Positions 1-12,029 of a DNA stretch of 64,000 nucleotides are shown here, piece after piece (position 1 is the stretch's first letter; the number at the start of each line of letters is the position of its first letter). Position numbers and translations under genes: made by a program. Under the pieces are notes generated by a model that saw only the letters and a program-made list of their open reading frames with translations, did not search any database and was not told where the DNA came from. Source of the DNA: Lonicera japonica (taxonomy: Eukaryota > Streptophyta > Magnoliopsida > Dipsacales > Caprifoliaceae). The stretch spans positions 36,140,099 through 36,204,098 of the forward strand of contig CM038470.1 in NCBI GenBank assembly GCA_021464415.1, read 5' to 3'.

Positions 1-1526
1 ACTCGTTTACATCAATTAGGGGATTTTAAGCAACGCGGCAATATACCAGTTTTGAGGGACAACAAAAGGCTTAGCAATGGGGTCCAAGAAACCCTATAGG
101 CACAATGGGCGGGAGGCAGAAGCAGATGAAACAGGAACGATAAAAACTGTGACAATAGAGACCATAGAACCAAACCAATACAACTAAACTAACATGGGAA
201 CCAAAAACTGAGGAGACTAACCCTAATGCTATATTATCTTTACTAAACAAAGAATCCATCTACCCATTTGTATCCTGAGTCTATCTGTAGAATTATGTAC
301 TTCCTCCCTCTTAAAATAGTAGTACTACCTTTTTATCCAAACACTAGTTTGACGTAATTGTAAAAAAAAAAAAAATAATAATTTTTTGCATAGTTTTATT
401 AGGTATATTGATTTTTGCCCAATTTTTTTTTTAAACATCCATTTAAGGAAAAAGAATCTTAATTTAACACACAAGGTGTATCAATTTTTTTGAAGAAATG
501 TAATTCTATAATTTTTATATTTTTTTCGCATTTGAAGACATGCCACCTTATTATTTTCCAATACTATAAATTTACTAGCAAAGATACATTTGATAAACCA
601 AAATTGGCACGTACGCAAGTGTTTTGGGTGCTAAGTTGCTCGCACTTGAAAATATTGAATTATTCACTTTTTTTATATTTTTTTTATTTATCACATATAA
701 TGTACTAATAATCTACATTATACATTAAATCTATTGATGGGATTTCAGTATATACACATAATTATCAAGTTACTTTTCTCATGCTAAAATTGTTATTGCT
801 AGACCAAATATTATTTTATGTTATTATTATCTTGTGGAGGAGATACATACAATCCATAAAACAATTGGTAACAATACACTCTTACTGTCATTCGCTCATT
901 TACAATCAAGTAAGGTGTATGTTATATACTTGGATTTTGAAGGCTACGTATAAGCCTATACGCTTGGTCCTTGACAATCGAGTAAGATATTGTCAATTTC
1001 ATACTGGGTGCCCAAGAATCGAGTAACATGCACTTTGCTCGGTTGTCAAAAATTACCAAATATTTTGTGGGATGTATATATCACCAGCCTTACATTATTC
1101 CAAACATGTAAAATGTGGGCATTGACTAGTATTTAATAAGACCTTTTTTTTTATAACTATACTTGTTTTCAATCTTAATTAGCAATATATGGTACTTTTC
1201 AACTAAAATGGGTAAATAGGGTTCTTTTAAAAACATTAGAAGGACTAATGATTTTAACTTAAAAAACACAACTTTGATTGACGTTTTTAAGCTGCCCCAT
1301 ATTTTATTTAGTTCATCTCAGTTCAAATAACGTGAGAAGGGATACAAAATTTTGGGCAACTTAAAAACGCCACCCGCTCTAATGATTTTAACCTTAAAAT
1401 GGCCACTTCTTTTGATGGTTTGAAGTGTAAAATCTCCACCAACTTTGGTGGTTTTAAAACAATCTTATTTACATATTTAAGCTAAAAAGTATCCTATTCT
1501 ACTAAGTAAGATCGAAAACAAACATA
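1..1526. other. AT-rich intergenic DNA, no gene seen
   Basis: Short open frames in this stretch lack any recognisable domain, splice structure or bias, and homopolymer runs of A and T are common. I see no tRNA, transposon terminus or coding signature. Confidence 0.6.
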
Positions 1527-1671
<145 letters not shown>

Positions 1672-1879
1672 TATGGGCCCCCATTTTAAGGTTTCACCAT
1701 ATGGACCCTCAAATCCAGACTAGACTTAGTTCGCTGGCTTGTTATAATACGGTTCCGTCTTGTCCAACCAAGTGGTGTTTAGCTCTCCATTACTTATTAT
1801 TGTGAATTCTCACTTTTCTCTACTAAAATAAACCCCACATTCCTCGTTCTTGTTCGTTAGGGACGAAAACGCGTTGGAT

Positions 1880-2930
1880 TTGGTTAAATTTGTGTCCTAA
1901 AACATGGCTAGTTTGAAATCTCATAGACCTTGAGTGGGTTAATTTGAAAAACCTTAACTCGCCAGTTTATTTGTAGATGGGCCCGAATTTGTCGTGGTTC
2001 AATGTAATTAATTTTTAAACTTTTCTTTTTGAGATGTTTCAACGTTAATAGTCTCTTTTCTTGGACGTATACATGTACTAACTTAGAGTATTCAAAATAA
2101 AATGTATTTCAATCATTGATTAGGTTTAATTCATTGCTCATAGAAAAAAGTATTAAGCTAAGAGTGGTATTGGACTAATATACTGACTACGTAGTTGAAC
2201 AATGTTTTACACCTAAACATTGAACAAAGTTTTTACATAAAATGCTTTTGATCATGAAGAATTGTTATTTATCGGCAAAGTAGTGTTAATTATTTAATTG
2301 CTAATTACTCCTGTGACTAACCCAACATTCAGTGTACTAAATTTTTTAATCACAAGAGGTGGTTCAGTGGATTGTCCACCATTGTCCACTTGCTAGGCTC
2401 AAATAGTTCGGGAGCATCCCAAGTTCGAACCTCATTAAGAATAAAACTATTGTGCCCAGCAGCACACTCGGATAAGTGAACCAGGATTAATTATGCCTTT
2501 AATGTACTGTAGATAAATCTCATGATTTTTTTTAAAGAAAAAGAAAAAATACGTGTACTAATTTTGTATTTGATTGTGTTTTATTAATGTAATTATTTTT
2601 TGATGATGAATATAGCATGCTTTTGCTATGATTAATTTTGAAGATATGCAAACTAATGTTGTGATTTCAAGTTCCTAATTAATAATGTGACTGTGTAGCC
2701 CATACTATAAAAAGCTTTGACAGTGATTTTTTTTAATTAACAATAAAAGCACCATATCTTTCTGTTTCAAAATAATGTTTTGAGTGCTTAAACACACCCT
2801 CTTTTATAGAATTAGTATGAAAAGCAATTATGCAAATTTATTTATTTTTCAAAATTTATAACTTTGAGTTATTGGATAAAGGGTGCAATTTTTATATAAG
2901 ATATTGGAGTAAATTAAAAAAATATCAATT
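1880..2930. repeat. Diverged duplicate of the 30.12-30.87 kb segment
   Basis: Collinear blocks match the region left of the TPS pseudogene. Shared anchors in the same order are ATGGCTAGTTTGAA, TAGTTGAACAATGTTTTA, TTTTTACATAAAATGCTTTT, TTTCTGTTTCAAAA and a TTGGAGTAAATTAAA-like block. Divergence is considerable, with many substitutions and small indels. The copy here has an extra SINE (2346-2552) that the 30-kb copy lacks, so the duplication predates the SINE. No coding sequence is seen. Confidence 0.7.
2346..2552 (+). mobile_element. tRNA-derived SINE with target-site duplication
   Basis: About 200 bp with an A-box-like GGTTCAGTGG (2361-2370) and a B-box-like GTTCGAAC (2423-2430), the internal RNA polymerase III promoter layout of tRNA-derived SINEs. 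The body ends in an A-rich AAAGAAAAAGAAAAAA tail. It is flanked by near-perfect direct repeats, GTGTACTAAATTTT (2332-2345) and GTGTACTAATTTT (2553-2565). The homologous site at about 30.56 kb has no insertion, which gives an empty-site control. The A-to-B spacing is longer than in a tRNA, as happens in several plant SINE families; the family is not identified. Confidence 0.75.
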
Positions 2931-3878
2931 TTAGATATATGTCAGCACAAAATAGTAAAAGAGATTGACAAATTACGGTATATAATTAAAAAAATTTAAA
3001 ATGATAAAAATTAAATTTAACTTTTCAGTTTTAGAGGCTGCTAGATAGAGTTATAGCACATCCAAATCTAATTTTTTCTCCTCAGTTTTAGGATGCATTT
3101 TCAAGTTAACTTGATTCTGGAGTACTTTAAATATTTTGTATAGATTGAGCCTAAGAAGTGCTAGGGTTTTTATTATTAAAAGTATCTTCCCTGAAAAATC
3201 ATATGGTAGCTTAATGAAAATTGAGAAATTCCAAAAAGAACTTCCTTTCCCCATGACTATAGAGAAGAAAACTGAGGGTAGAGAAATGCCAAATCCTAAA
3301 ATCCATACACAATGGTCCGAAAGTTTCTGGAAAAATTGATTCAAAAGTCTGATCCTAGGTAACATCATAAGATAAAAGTCAAAATTGAGGGTGAAATGAA
3401 TAAAAGTGAAAAAACTCTCCAAATTGCAAGCAATTCTCTCTAGCATATTGATGGGGTTAAATACTAATTTTACTATTGGCCTACAAAGGTAATTCAACAT
3501 TTTTTACCTCCGGTAAAATTCCATTTTTACCCCCGATAAAATCTCATTTTTACCTCCTCACATACCACACCTACCACATCTCACCTACCTCACATACCTC
3601 CACAAAAAATTACCTTTTTGCCTTTCATTTTTACCAAATTTACATTTTTGCCATTCTCCATTTACCTATAAATACCTCCCACCATTCATTCATTCAAGAC
3701 ACAACAAAAACATATCTTCATTCTCTCCCAATATCCATCCATCTCTTCCAAGAGATATAACCATTGGCAATACAAATACAAGCCAATTTTCGAGGGTCTT
3801 ATACTCTCTCTTTTCATACCCCAAAAAATACCAACAACCCTTACACACCCTCTCTCCTACACAATTTATTATTTATTC
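2931..3878. other. Intergenic DNA with a pyrimidine-rich stretch
   Basis: No gene recognised. From about 3500 to 3760 the plus strand is strongly C/T/A-biased with repeated ATTTTTACC and CACATACC words, so open frames there are compositional. Confidence 0.5.
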
Positions 3879-4226
3879 TGTTGAGATATTTGTAATCCTA
3901 ATTTTATACTTATAAATAGAATTAAGGAAATTATAGAGAGAGAGATTTGTAGCTTTATGTAATCCTAATTCTATACTTATAAATATAATTAAGGAAATTA
4001 TAGAGAGAGAAGTTGGTAGCTTGTAGTATCACCCAAATTGATCGCCTTTGAGCTAATACAAAGCAAGCACACACAAAAGGAGGACGTACTACCGGAATAG
4101 CATAAGCGCTACCGGGGGAACCTACCTTAAAAAAATTGTCATGCGTTCATCATTACGCCGCATTTATTTTTTATTCACCGATATTCGCTTATTGATTGGT
4201 TAATTATCTATTTCTAGATTTTGACA
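3879..4226 (+). repeat. Possible LTR fragment with 67-bp tandem duplication
   Basis: The segment begins TGTTGAGATAT and ends TTTTGACA, giving TG...CA ends. It carries two copies of an approximately 55-bp AT-rich block ending in GAGAGAGA, starting at 3892 and 3959 (period 67 bp). The layout resembles a small solo LTR, but I find no target-site duplication, so the call is weak. Confidence 0.25.
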
Positions 4227-4299
4227 CCATCACATATCATTTTGAAAACTACAACAACAAGATGAAATTCTATTAAGAGGACCTTTTGCACTTAACGAT

Positions 4300-4520
4300 C
4301 TTAATAGAATCTTTCGGATTCCTTGAGCAATGAATTTTTCGCATTCTCCACGATGGGAATTTTTTCGAAATCACATTCCCCACGATGGGAATTAACCGTT
4401 TCTACGTATTTCCTATGATGGAATTTTTTTGAATTCATCAAGGAAGGAACTCTTCACATCCCCCACGATGAGAATTTTTCCAAAGTTACATTGCCCACGA
4501 TGGGAATTAACCTCCCCCCC
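4300..4520. repeat. Degenerate CCCACGATGGGAATT tandem repeats, left block
   Basis: Repeated CCCACGATGGGAATT/TTTTCG units at irregular 25-45 bp spacing. The same repeat resumes at 18003 on the other side of the hAT element, so the hAT inserted into this minisatellite-like array. The host sequence may be the distal part of the Tat-like retroelement lying further right; that link is an inference. Confidence 0.7.
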
Positions 4521-5483
4521 CAGGGGTAGAGGCAGCAAGGGCCGAGGTGGGGCCATGGCCCCACCTGGACTTTTGAAATTTTTTTAGAGAGTATAGGGGT
4601 TTTTGTGCGAGAAAGAAAAGATTAGGGGCCATTGTGTAATTCCGAGAGAGGGTGCTGTGTGCAATTAAACTTATAAGATGAGGGGAAGGTGTTGTAATAC
4701 GGGTAAGAGTGGTAAAGTCTGGCGCGGCGTTTTTTTTGTGAAGTTAGAAAGGTTTGCACGGGGGCCGTTGTGTAATAAATGTTATAAGTTGGAGGTGTGA
4801 GTTGTAATTCATATTAGGTCATAGCATTTTAATTAGGAGCCACTAGCAGCAGCAGCCGCCTCCTTTTACTCTTCTTTCCTTCTGTCTTCAGTCTTCTCTT
4901 CTCCTCTCTTCTTTCTCTCCTTTTTTATTCCTTCGACTGCTTCTTTCGTTTAAATTTTTATTTTTAGTTTAAGTAGCAGGCAGCAGGCTTAGCAGCTCTT
5001 CTCTCCATCTTCATTCTCCATTTATTCCGGTATTTTAGGTTAGATTTTTTTTATAATTTTATACATTTTGTTTTAAAATTTTGAATATTAAAAATTAGGT
5101 ATTTTAATGTTGATTTGCTTCTTAAATTGTTAATATATTTGTTTGTTAGTTATTATTTATTAATATTGATTTGCTTCTTAGATTGTTAAATATTGATATT
5201 AAATTTGATTATTGATGTTGATTTGCTTATTAAATTATTAAATATTGATATTAAATTTAATTATTGAGATTAATTTTCTTATTAAATTTTTATTTAATAA
5301 ATTAATACTTAGATTAATATATGTGTTTGTTGGTTATAATAGGTTGAATGTTTAGTTGATAAATTAATATTTAGATTAATATATGTCTTTGTTGGTTATA
5401 GTAGGTTGAATATTGAGTTGATAAAAATATTTTAAAATATATAATTAATTTTAGTATATCATTTTTTATTTTTCAGAAATAGA

Positions 5484-7601
5484 ATGGAGAAATATTTTAG
5501 TAAAGTAGGAGTGGGTTCTACTTCTTGAAATGTTGGTTCGAGTTCTACTCCAAATGTCGATTTCACTCCGTCAAATATAGGTTCCTTCGCTCCGAATGTC
5601 GATTCCACTACTTTCTCCAATTTAGAGCTTTAAAGTGATCCTGGGTTAAGAAAAAGTATACATGATTATGATGTTAATATTAAAGAGAATGTGAGGCGAG
5701 CATACTTGCAAAAAGGCCCTTGTCAACCAAAAAGTCATGATTTTCCTTGGCGTGGTTCTGGATCTCACAAACGTAGATTTGTTTCATCATGGTTTAATGA
5801 CTACAGTGGTTGGTTGGAGTATAGTATTTCAAAAGATTCTGCATTTTGCTTGTATTGCTATTTGTTTAGACCAAAGTCATTTGGCGGGCAAGGGGGTGGT
5901 GATTCATTTGTTGGTGAAGGGTTTAGTAATTGGAAGAAGAAAAATCACTTAGACAAACATGTCGGAGAGCACAATAGTTTGCATAACAAATGTATGAAGG
6001 CTGCCGAAGATCTAATGAAACAACAAGGACACATAGAAGTTTCTTTGTCTAATCATTTTGATCAAGCTCGAATTGATTATCGTATTCGATTGACTGCCTC
6101 AGTTGATTGCATTAGGTTTCTTTTGAAGCAAGGATTACCTTTTCGTGGGCATGATGAATACGAGGCCTCAAGTAACCGAGGAAACTTTCTTGAGCTTCTT
6201 GAATTTCTTGCTAAGCATAATGAGGAGGTTAAGAAAGTTGTCTTGAAGAATGCTCCCGAAAATCTCAAATTGACATCGCATCAAATTCAATGTGATATTG
6301 TTAATTCCATAGCAATTGAGACTACAAATGCAATAATTAGAGAAATTGGTGATCAGAGTTTTTCTATCTTAGTTGACAAGCCTTGTGATGTATCTATAAA
6401 GGAGCAAATGGATGTTGTTTTATGTTTTGTTAATGAAAGGGGGTTTCTAATGGAGCGATTTTTAGGCATTGTACATGTTACAGATACAACTGCTTTATCA
6501 CTTAAGGCAGCTACTGAGTCTCTTCTTTCAAAACATGGGTATATTTTATCAAGTTTACGAGGGAATTTATACTGGGGAAATTTTGACGGGTTCCGGATTG
6601 AATCAAGAGAAAACATTGAAACGGGCTGGAAGCACACGTTGGGGTTCACATTTTGGCACACTTGTTAGCTTAATTGATTTGTTCTCTTCGGTATTGATGT
6701 TCTCATAATTATTGGGGGTAATGGACAGGAGCCAAAGCAAAGAGCAAAAGCAGACACTCTATCAGAATACATTCAGGTTTTTGAATTTGCATTTATCTTA
6801 CACTTCATGAAAAATTTGTTAGGAATTACAAATGATTTAAATCTAGCATTACAAAAGAAAGACCAAGATATTGTAAATGCCATGACTTTCATAAGAATAA
6901 CAAAGTTACGCCTCCAACAGTTGAGGGATGATGGATGGTAGTCTTTACTAAATACGGTGTCTTTATTTTGCATTAAGCATAATATAATGATCGTAGATAT
7001 GGAGGATTCGTTTGTCAAGCAAGGAAGATTGCGTCGCAATGTGGAGGGAAACACAAATATGCATTATTATCGTGTTGAATTATTTTATACTGTGATAGAT
7101 ATGTTACTTCAAGAGTTGAATACCCGTTTCAATGAGGTAAATATGGAGTTGTTGTTGTGCATGGCTTGTCTTGATCTAAGAGATTCATTCTCCGCTTTTG
7201 ACAAGGTAAAGTTGCTCCGATTTGTCGAGTTTTATCCATCTAAATTCTCAATAATAGATTTAAATGCACTTCAATATCAACTTGATAACTATATTTTAGA
7301 TGTGCGTTCGAATGACCAATTTTTAGAAGTGACAGGAGTTAGTGGGCTTGCTAAGAAAATGGTTTAATTGAAGAACCATTGCACATTTCCATTAGTATAT
7401 ATGCTCATCAAGTTGGCTCTACTTTTACCTGTTGCAACTGCAATAGTTGAAAGATTTTTTTCTGCAATGAAACTAATCAAGACTCAATTACGGAATCGAT
7501 TGGGAGATGATTTGATGAATGATTGCTTGGTCAGATATATCGAAAAAGATGTTTTCGAAGCTATCGACAATGAAGATATCATTCAATGCTTTCAAATATG
7601 A
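5484..7601 (+). pseudogene. hAT transposase relic (zinc finger MYM-type/DUF4371-hATC family)
   Basis: The frame opens with MEKYFSK at 5484 and soon meets a stop. From 5691 it encodes a TTF-type zinc-finger region (FCLYCYLF, then a WKKKNHLDKHVGEHNS-like block) and a DUF4371-like core with FSILVDKPCDVS where relatives have VDES. Near 6560 the core is truncated and the frame shifts. Homology resumes with EILTGSGLNQEKTLKRAGS and TRWGSHFGTLVSL, so roughly 100 or more residues are missing. Further stops or shifts lie near 6708, 6940 and 7365. The C-terminal hATC dimerisation motif is readable at 7380-7590 (TAIVERFFSAMKLIK, LRNRLGDDLMNDCLV). Such proteins cut and join hAT ends; this copy cannot be functional. 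It has no intact companion in the window. Confidence 0.9.
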
Positions 7602-8570
7602 AGTCTCGAAGGGGAATGATGTAGCTAAATATATGTCATTTTAATTTTTTATGTATAAGACGTTAAGTATTTTATGTATAAGTGTGAGAATCCGCAAATG
7701 CGACCCCCGGGTCTCGGCCCCTGGTTCTAGGAGTCTAAAACATCGGAAAGGATTCCGTTGTTCCATTTGCTTCTATGTGTTGATAATTCATATCGGGGGT
7801 CCCTCTATCCTATTTCTAGATGCAAGAGGGTTCGTTCAGAGTCGCCAGTACGTTTTACGAGAAAACGGACAAAATGATTGTGTAAGAGGGAAGGCTACAG
7901 ATAAGCCTTTCTTTACACGTTTGTCTACGAAACCAGGATTCTATAGGGTTCGGGAACTATATTACGGTTTGGGAAGGTGTTAAGCACCCATTCCGCCCTT
8001 TCGGTCTCTAGTGGTCTTATATGTTTATTCTATGTTGGAAAACTTGGATGTTTTTACTGATATTCTACTGCTTTCTGGAAATAACTAATGAAAACCTGTT
8101 TTTCGAGCGCGTTAGGAATCTACCACAACTATGTCGCCACTTCGCTTATTAGGACGGGGATCGACCTGCCCGGTCAGGTCGCGGGGTGCGGGGCAGCGCC
8201 CCGTTAGAAAAATCGAGTTCTAAACAAGTCTACAATAAAACTAATATACAAATATCTTATTTAATTACTAGAAGAGACTTTAGTTACCTTCCCGACGATA
8301 TATATAAGAATAAGAGAGAGAAAATATAATACGGCAGAGAAGACCTCCGGCAAATATTAGCTTTTCCTCTTAGAAATATTTCCAGCGGTCTGACTCTAGA
8401 AGGTGGCACACCGGGTGCCAAGATTAGATCCGAGACTCTTGCGGAAATAAATGTTATCGCAGATGCTTCCGGAGAAGGCTTAAAGATTAGAAAATATCAG
8501 AGAGAATAAGGAATTTTAGTATAGAAATTGTGGCGAGAAGTTGCCGTCTAGAACCCATGGGGGTGTTGGC

Positions 8571-8580
8571 CTATTTATAG
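8571..8580 (-). promoter_or_regulatory. LTR TATA box (3' LTR copy)
   Basis: CTATAAATAG on the minus strand, a canonical plant TATA box, 15 bp downstream of the palindrome array in the sense of transcription. It marks the U3/R side of the LTR. Confidence 0.75.
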
Positions 8581-8594
8581 TGCTCGGGATAGAT

Positions 8595-8892
8595 TGTCGC
8601 GCGACATTCCCCAAAAAAGGAGAAGTGTCGCGCGACAAACCTGATCACTGTACCTGTTTGTCGCGCGACATATCTCTTTGTCGCGCGACAAACGGCTGAA
8701 GTGATGGATTTTGACACTGTGATGTGTCAGAAAGTGGTTGGTCGGGTGCAGAGGGGTTTGTCGCGCGACAAACGGCTGAAGTGATGGTTCTGACACTGTG
8801 ATGTGTCAGAAAGTGGTTGGTCGGGTGCAGAGGGGTTTGTCGCGCGACATATCAGGGATTGTCGCGCGACAATGTGATATGTCGTGCGACAA
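8595..8892. repeat. Array of eight TGTCGCGCGACA palindromes in LTR U3
   Basis: Seven perfect copies of the 12-bp palindrome TGTCGCGCGACA and one variant (TGTCGTGCGACA) lie in about 300 bp, the first two at 8595-8606 and 8626-8637. Part of the array was made by an approximately 78-bp direct duplication. Each palindrome carries three CG dinucleotides in otherwise AT-rich DNA. The array lies immediately upstream of the LTR TATA box (minus strand), where transcription-factor sites would be expected. Confidence 0.95.
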
Positions 8893-9256
8893 TCTCTCTA
8901 AAAAACAGGTTTGTTGGCCAACAAACCCTCCTAGGGTAGTTTCGGGTGCTCGGGTGGGTCCGGACCCCGAAACCAGTAGTTCTCAAAGGTCGTTAGGGTT
9001 CTTGGGGGGGTCACGGATCGGGGTGTCTACAGACCCTCTCGACTCAAGCTCCTTGCTTGCAAGGACTTGAGGCGACTGGAAGATACTTCGATTTGTGGCT
9101 CCCGCAAGAACCCTAAAAGAGTGTGCGTATGAAAGAAGTGCTTGTGAGTGCCTCCGGAGAGGGCTTGTGCCTGTAGGAAGGACTTACTCTGCCTCTGAAG
9201 AGGGCTTTCGTTACCTCGTTGCCCCTTTTTTAGATGGCTTGATTTGCTCTACTTGC

Positions 9257-9531
9257 CTCAGATGGGAGGACTACCATGCGTGTCTCTCTGGGAGGGCTTA
9301 ACCTCAGGTGGGAGGACTACCAATGTGTGCCTCTCTGGGAGGGCTTAACCTCAGGTGGGAGGACTACCATTTGCCTCACGGGGAGGGCTTAACCTCAGGT
9401 GGGAGGACTACCAATGTGTGCCTCTCTGGGAGGGCTTAACCTCAGGTGGGAGGACTACCATGCGTGCCTCTCTGGGAGGGCTTAACCTCAGGTGGGAGGA
9501 CTACCATGCGTGCCTCTCTGGGAGGGCTTTT
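9257..9531. repeat. Tandem repeat, six units of about 46 bp
   Basis: Units start CTCAGRTGGGAGGACTACC at 9257, 9303, 9350, 9394, 9441 and 9487, with spacings of 44-47 bp. They share the GGGAGGGCTT word with the following 155-bp array, so both probably grew from one ancestral unit. Confidence 0.9.
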
Positions 9532-9742
9532 GATCTGAAAAGAGAAAGAAAATTGCCTCTGGGGAGGGCTTTTGTGAGTAATTTTGCCTCTGGCGAGGGC
9601 TTGTGTTTTGTGATTTGCCTCTAGAGAGGGCTTGTGCCAGTAGAAAGGACTTGTGAGTGATGTTTTTCCTGTAGAAAGGGCTTATGTGAATGGATTGCCT
9701 CCGGAAAGGACTTTCACCTAAAAAGGGCTTAGTGATTGGTTT

Positions 9743-10645
9743 GCCTCCGCAGAGGGCTTATGTGAATGGATTGCCTCCGGAGAGGGCTTGTGCCTGTAGA
9801 AAGGACTTGTGAGTGATGTTTTGCCTGTAGAAAGGGCTTATGTGAATGGATGCCTCCGGAAAGGACTTTCGCCTAAAAAGGGCTTAGTGATTGATTTGCC
9901 TCCGCAGAGGGCTTATGTGAATGGATTGCCTCCGGAGAGGGCTTGTGCCAGTAGAAAGGACTTGTGAGTGATGTTTTGCCTGTAGAAAGGGCTTATGTGA
10001 ATGGATGCCTCCGGAAAGGACTTTCGCCTAAAAAAGGGCTTAGTGATTGGATTGCCTCCGCAGAGGGCTTATGTGAATGGATTGCCTCCAAAGAGGGCTT
10101 GTGCCTGTAGAAAGGACTTGTGAGTGATGTGTTGCCTGTATAAAGGGCTTATGTGAATGGATGCCTCCGGAAAGGACTTTCGCCTAAAAAGGGCTTAGTG
10201 ATTGGTTTGCCTCCGCAGAGGGCTTATGTGAATGGATTGCCTCCGGAGAGGGCTTGTGCCTGTAGAAAGGACTTGTGAGTGATGTTTTGCCTGTAGAAAG
10301 GGCTTATGTGAATGGATGCCTCCGGAAAGGACTTTTGCCTAAAAAGGGCTTAGTGATTGATTTGCCTCCGCAGAGGGCTTATGTGAATGGATTGCCTCCG
10401 GAGAGGGCTTGTGCCTGTAGAAAGGACTTGTGAGTGATGTTTTGCCTGTAGAAAGGGCTTATGTGAATGGATGCCTCCGGAAAGGACTTTCGCCTAAAAA
10501 GGGCTTAGTGATTGGTTTGCCTCCGCAGAGGGCTTATGTGAATGGATTGCCTCTAGAGAGGGCTTGTGCCTGTAGAAAGGACTTGTGAATGATGTTTTGC
10601 CTGTAGAAAGGGCTTATGTGAATGGATGCCTCCGGAAAGGACTTC
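9743..10645. repeat. 155-bp higher-order tandem repeat, about six copies
   Basis: The marker GCCTCCGCAG occurs at 9743, 9898, 10054, 10209, 10364 and 10519, an almost invariant 155-bp period. Each unit is itself built of about six subunits of the form GCCT-N(6-8)-AAGGGCTT or AAGGACTT. Related less regular subunits extend from 9540 to 9742 and from 10645 to about 10770. The array lies between gag and the 3' LTR, where Tat/Ogre elements often carry tandem repeats. Confidence 0.93.
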
Positions 10646-10769
10646 GATGTGTGGGTGCCTCGAGAAGAGGGCTTCGTGTGCGTAAGTGCCTCGAGAAGAG
10701 GGCTTGGTGAATGTAAGTGCCTCGAGAAGAGGGCTTGTGTTTGCGTGGGTGCCTCGAAAAGAGGCTTGG

Positions 10770-12029
10770 TTCTCTATAGTGGCAACTGATGAGAAGCTAA
10801 AGAGAGAGGTCTCTAGAGGAGAAAAGAGCTCATTTGGGAGTTTATATACCCATTCTAAAAGTTTTGCTTTCTCTGGGAAATTTTGAAAACTTTGTTTTGT
10901 AAGTTATTTTATTCTGAAAGAGGAGTTTTCATGATGGATTTCTCAATTCTTGTACTTCGTGCGTAGCAATGATTCAACCGTTTGCCTGTTTCTAAGTCGT
11001 TTCTGATTTTATCAAGCTGAGAAGGAAATCTGTTTTGAAGGAGTCTCTGATCTCTTTGATATTCATCAGCCATTCTAAGGCATTTTTGTAGGCCCACATC
11101 GTTTTCTGTTTTTCGATGTCCTTATTTCTCCCTCGTTCGGGGAAGCTTTTCCTGCCTTTTCTGTTTTTGGTCAGGAGCTTCTTTTTCCGTTTGGCGTGAT
11201 CAGGAGCCTTACTCACCCAAGACGAAGCCCTGAGCCGGTTTGGCCTAGCTGTCACTCTTGGTGTGGCTCTCCCTGCCACTCTATACAATTCTGTTTCTCT
11301 CGCTCACTCTGGGCGCTCATGCGGGATTTTTCTCTTTTCTACTCTTTCAATTTTTTCTATTCCCGTCTTATCTGATATTTTCTCATTCTCATTTGCTAGA
11401 TTTCAGTCTTCTAGAGATCAGAGATTTCTTTGTAGGTTGTTTGCTCTCGCGATTTGAAGAAACGACTTAGAATATGGCATTTGATATTTTCGTGCGAGTG
11501 TGTGTTTTTTCTGCATAAAAGTCGAGAAAAACCACCTTGAAGTTCCCCTACTGAAAAATGCCAAGTTTGAGATATGATTGGCCATGCGACAGTTCAATGG
11601 AGTAGGTTTTGTCCCACAAGCGGGGTCTTTTCTTCTCATTCTCTTATTCTCTCTTTAGCTTTTCATTTCTCGAGTTTTCCCGTATCTGGATGCTCAGGGT
11701 GTTCTTTGATGCAGTTCCCATGCTATTGACAAGGGATGATAGGGTAAATCGTGACCGCGGTGTGATCTACTAGGATGTGAAGTGCGCTAAAAATGTGCAT
11801 GCTCGTGTTTGGTGATCTTATTTGAAAGATAATGTATGCTATGCATGTACTAGTGAAGTGGTGTTTGAACATGTTCGATAACTTGATATGTAAAAGTATT
11901 GCTTGCAGGCTGCAGATACTTTCCATGCTGTTTTGTTGATCCTGATTCGCAGTTTCCTGCATGTTTAAACAAACATTAATTAATTCACATAATTATCTCA
12001 ATAGTAACATCCGATTTTTGGAACTTACA
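10770..12029. other. Noncoding interior of the pol-less element
   Basis: Unique sequence between two tandem arrays. The open frames on both strands show no PR, RT, RNase H, integrase or other recognisable motif, and I see no clear decayed pol. Confidence 0.6.

Larger units (their letters stand above)
7683..9031 (-). repeat. 3' LTR of the pol-less Tat/Ogre-like element
   Basis: On the minus strand it begins TGTAGACACCCC and ends ATTCTCACA, with TG...CA termini. It is identical to 16563-17911 at a constant offset of 8880 except for C/T at 8469. It contains a palindrome array (8595-8892), an approximately 78-bp internal duplication (about 8690-8847) and a TATA box (8571-8580). Adjacent purine-rich GAGAGGGTC (minus, 9032-9040) is a weak polypurine tract. 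Confidence 0.95.

Noticed and set aside
3051..3500. 149-aa minus-strand frame
   Set aside because: It is low in complexity with no domain, and no splice or repeat evidence supports it.
7651..7983. 110-aa and 153-aa frames starting in the two LTR copies
   Set aside because: They lie antisense to the element inside its LTRs, cross the insertion junction and have no domain.
8595..8892. CRISPR-like array of short repeats
   Set aside because: The repeat is a 12-bp palindrome with irregular spacing inside a eukaryotic LTR; there are no spacers of constant length and no cas genes.
9743..10645. Coding repeat protein from the 46- and 155-bp arrays
   Set aside because: 155 is not a multiple of three, so the frame changes from unit to unit and stops recur.
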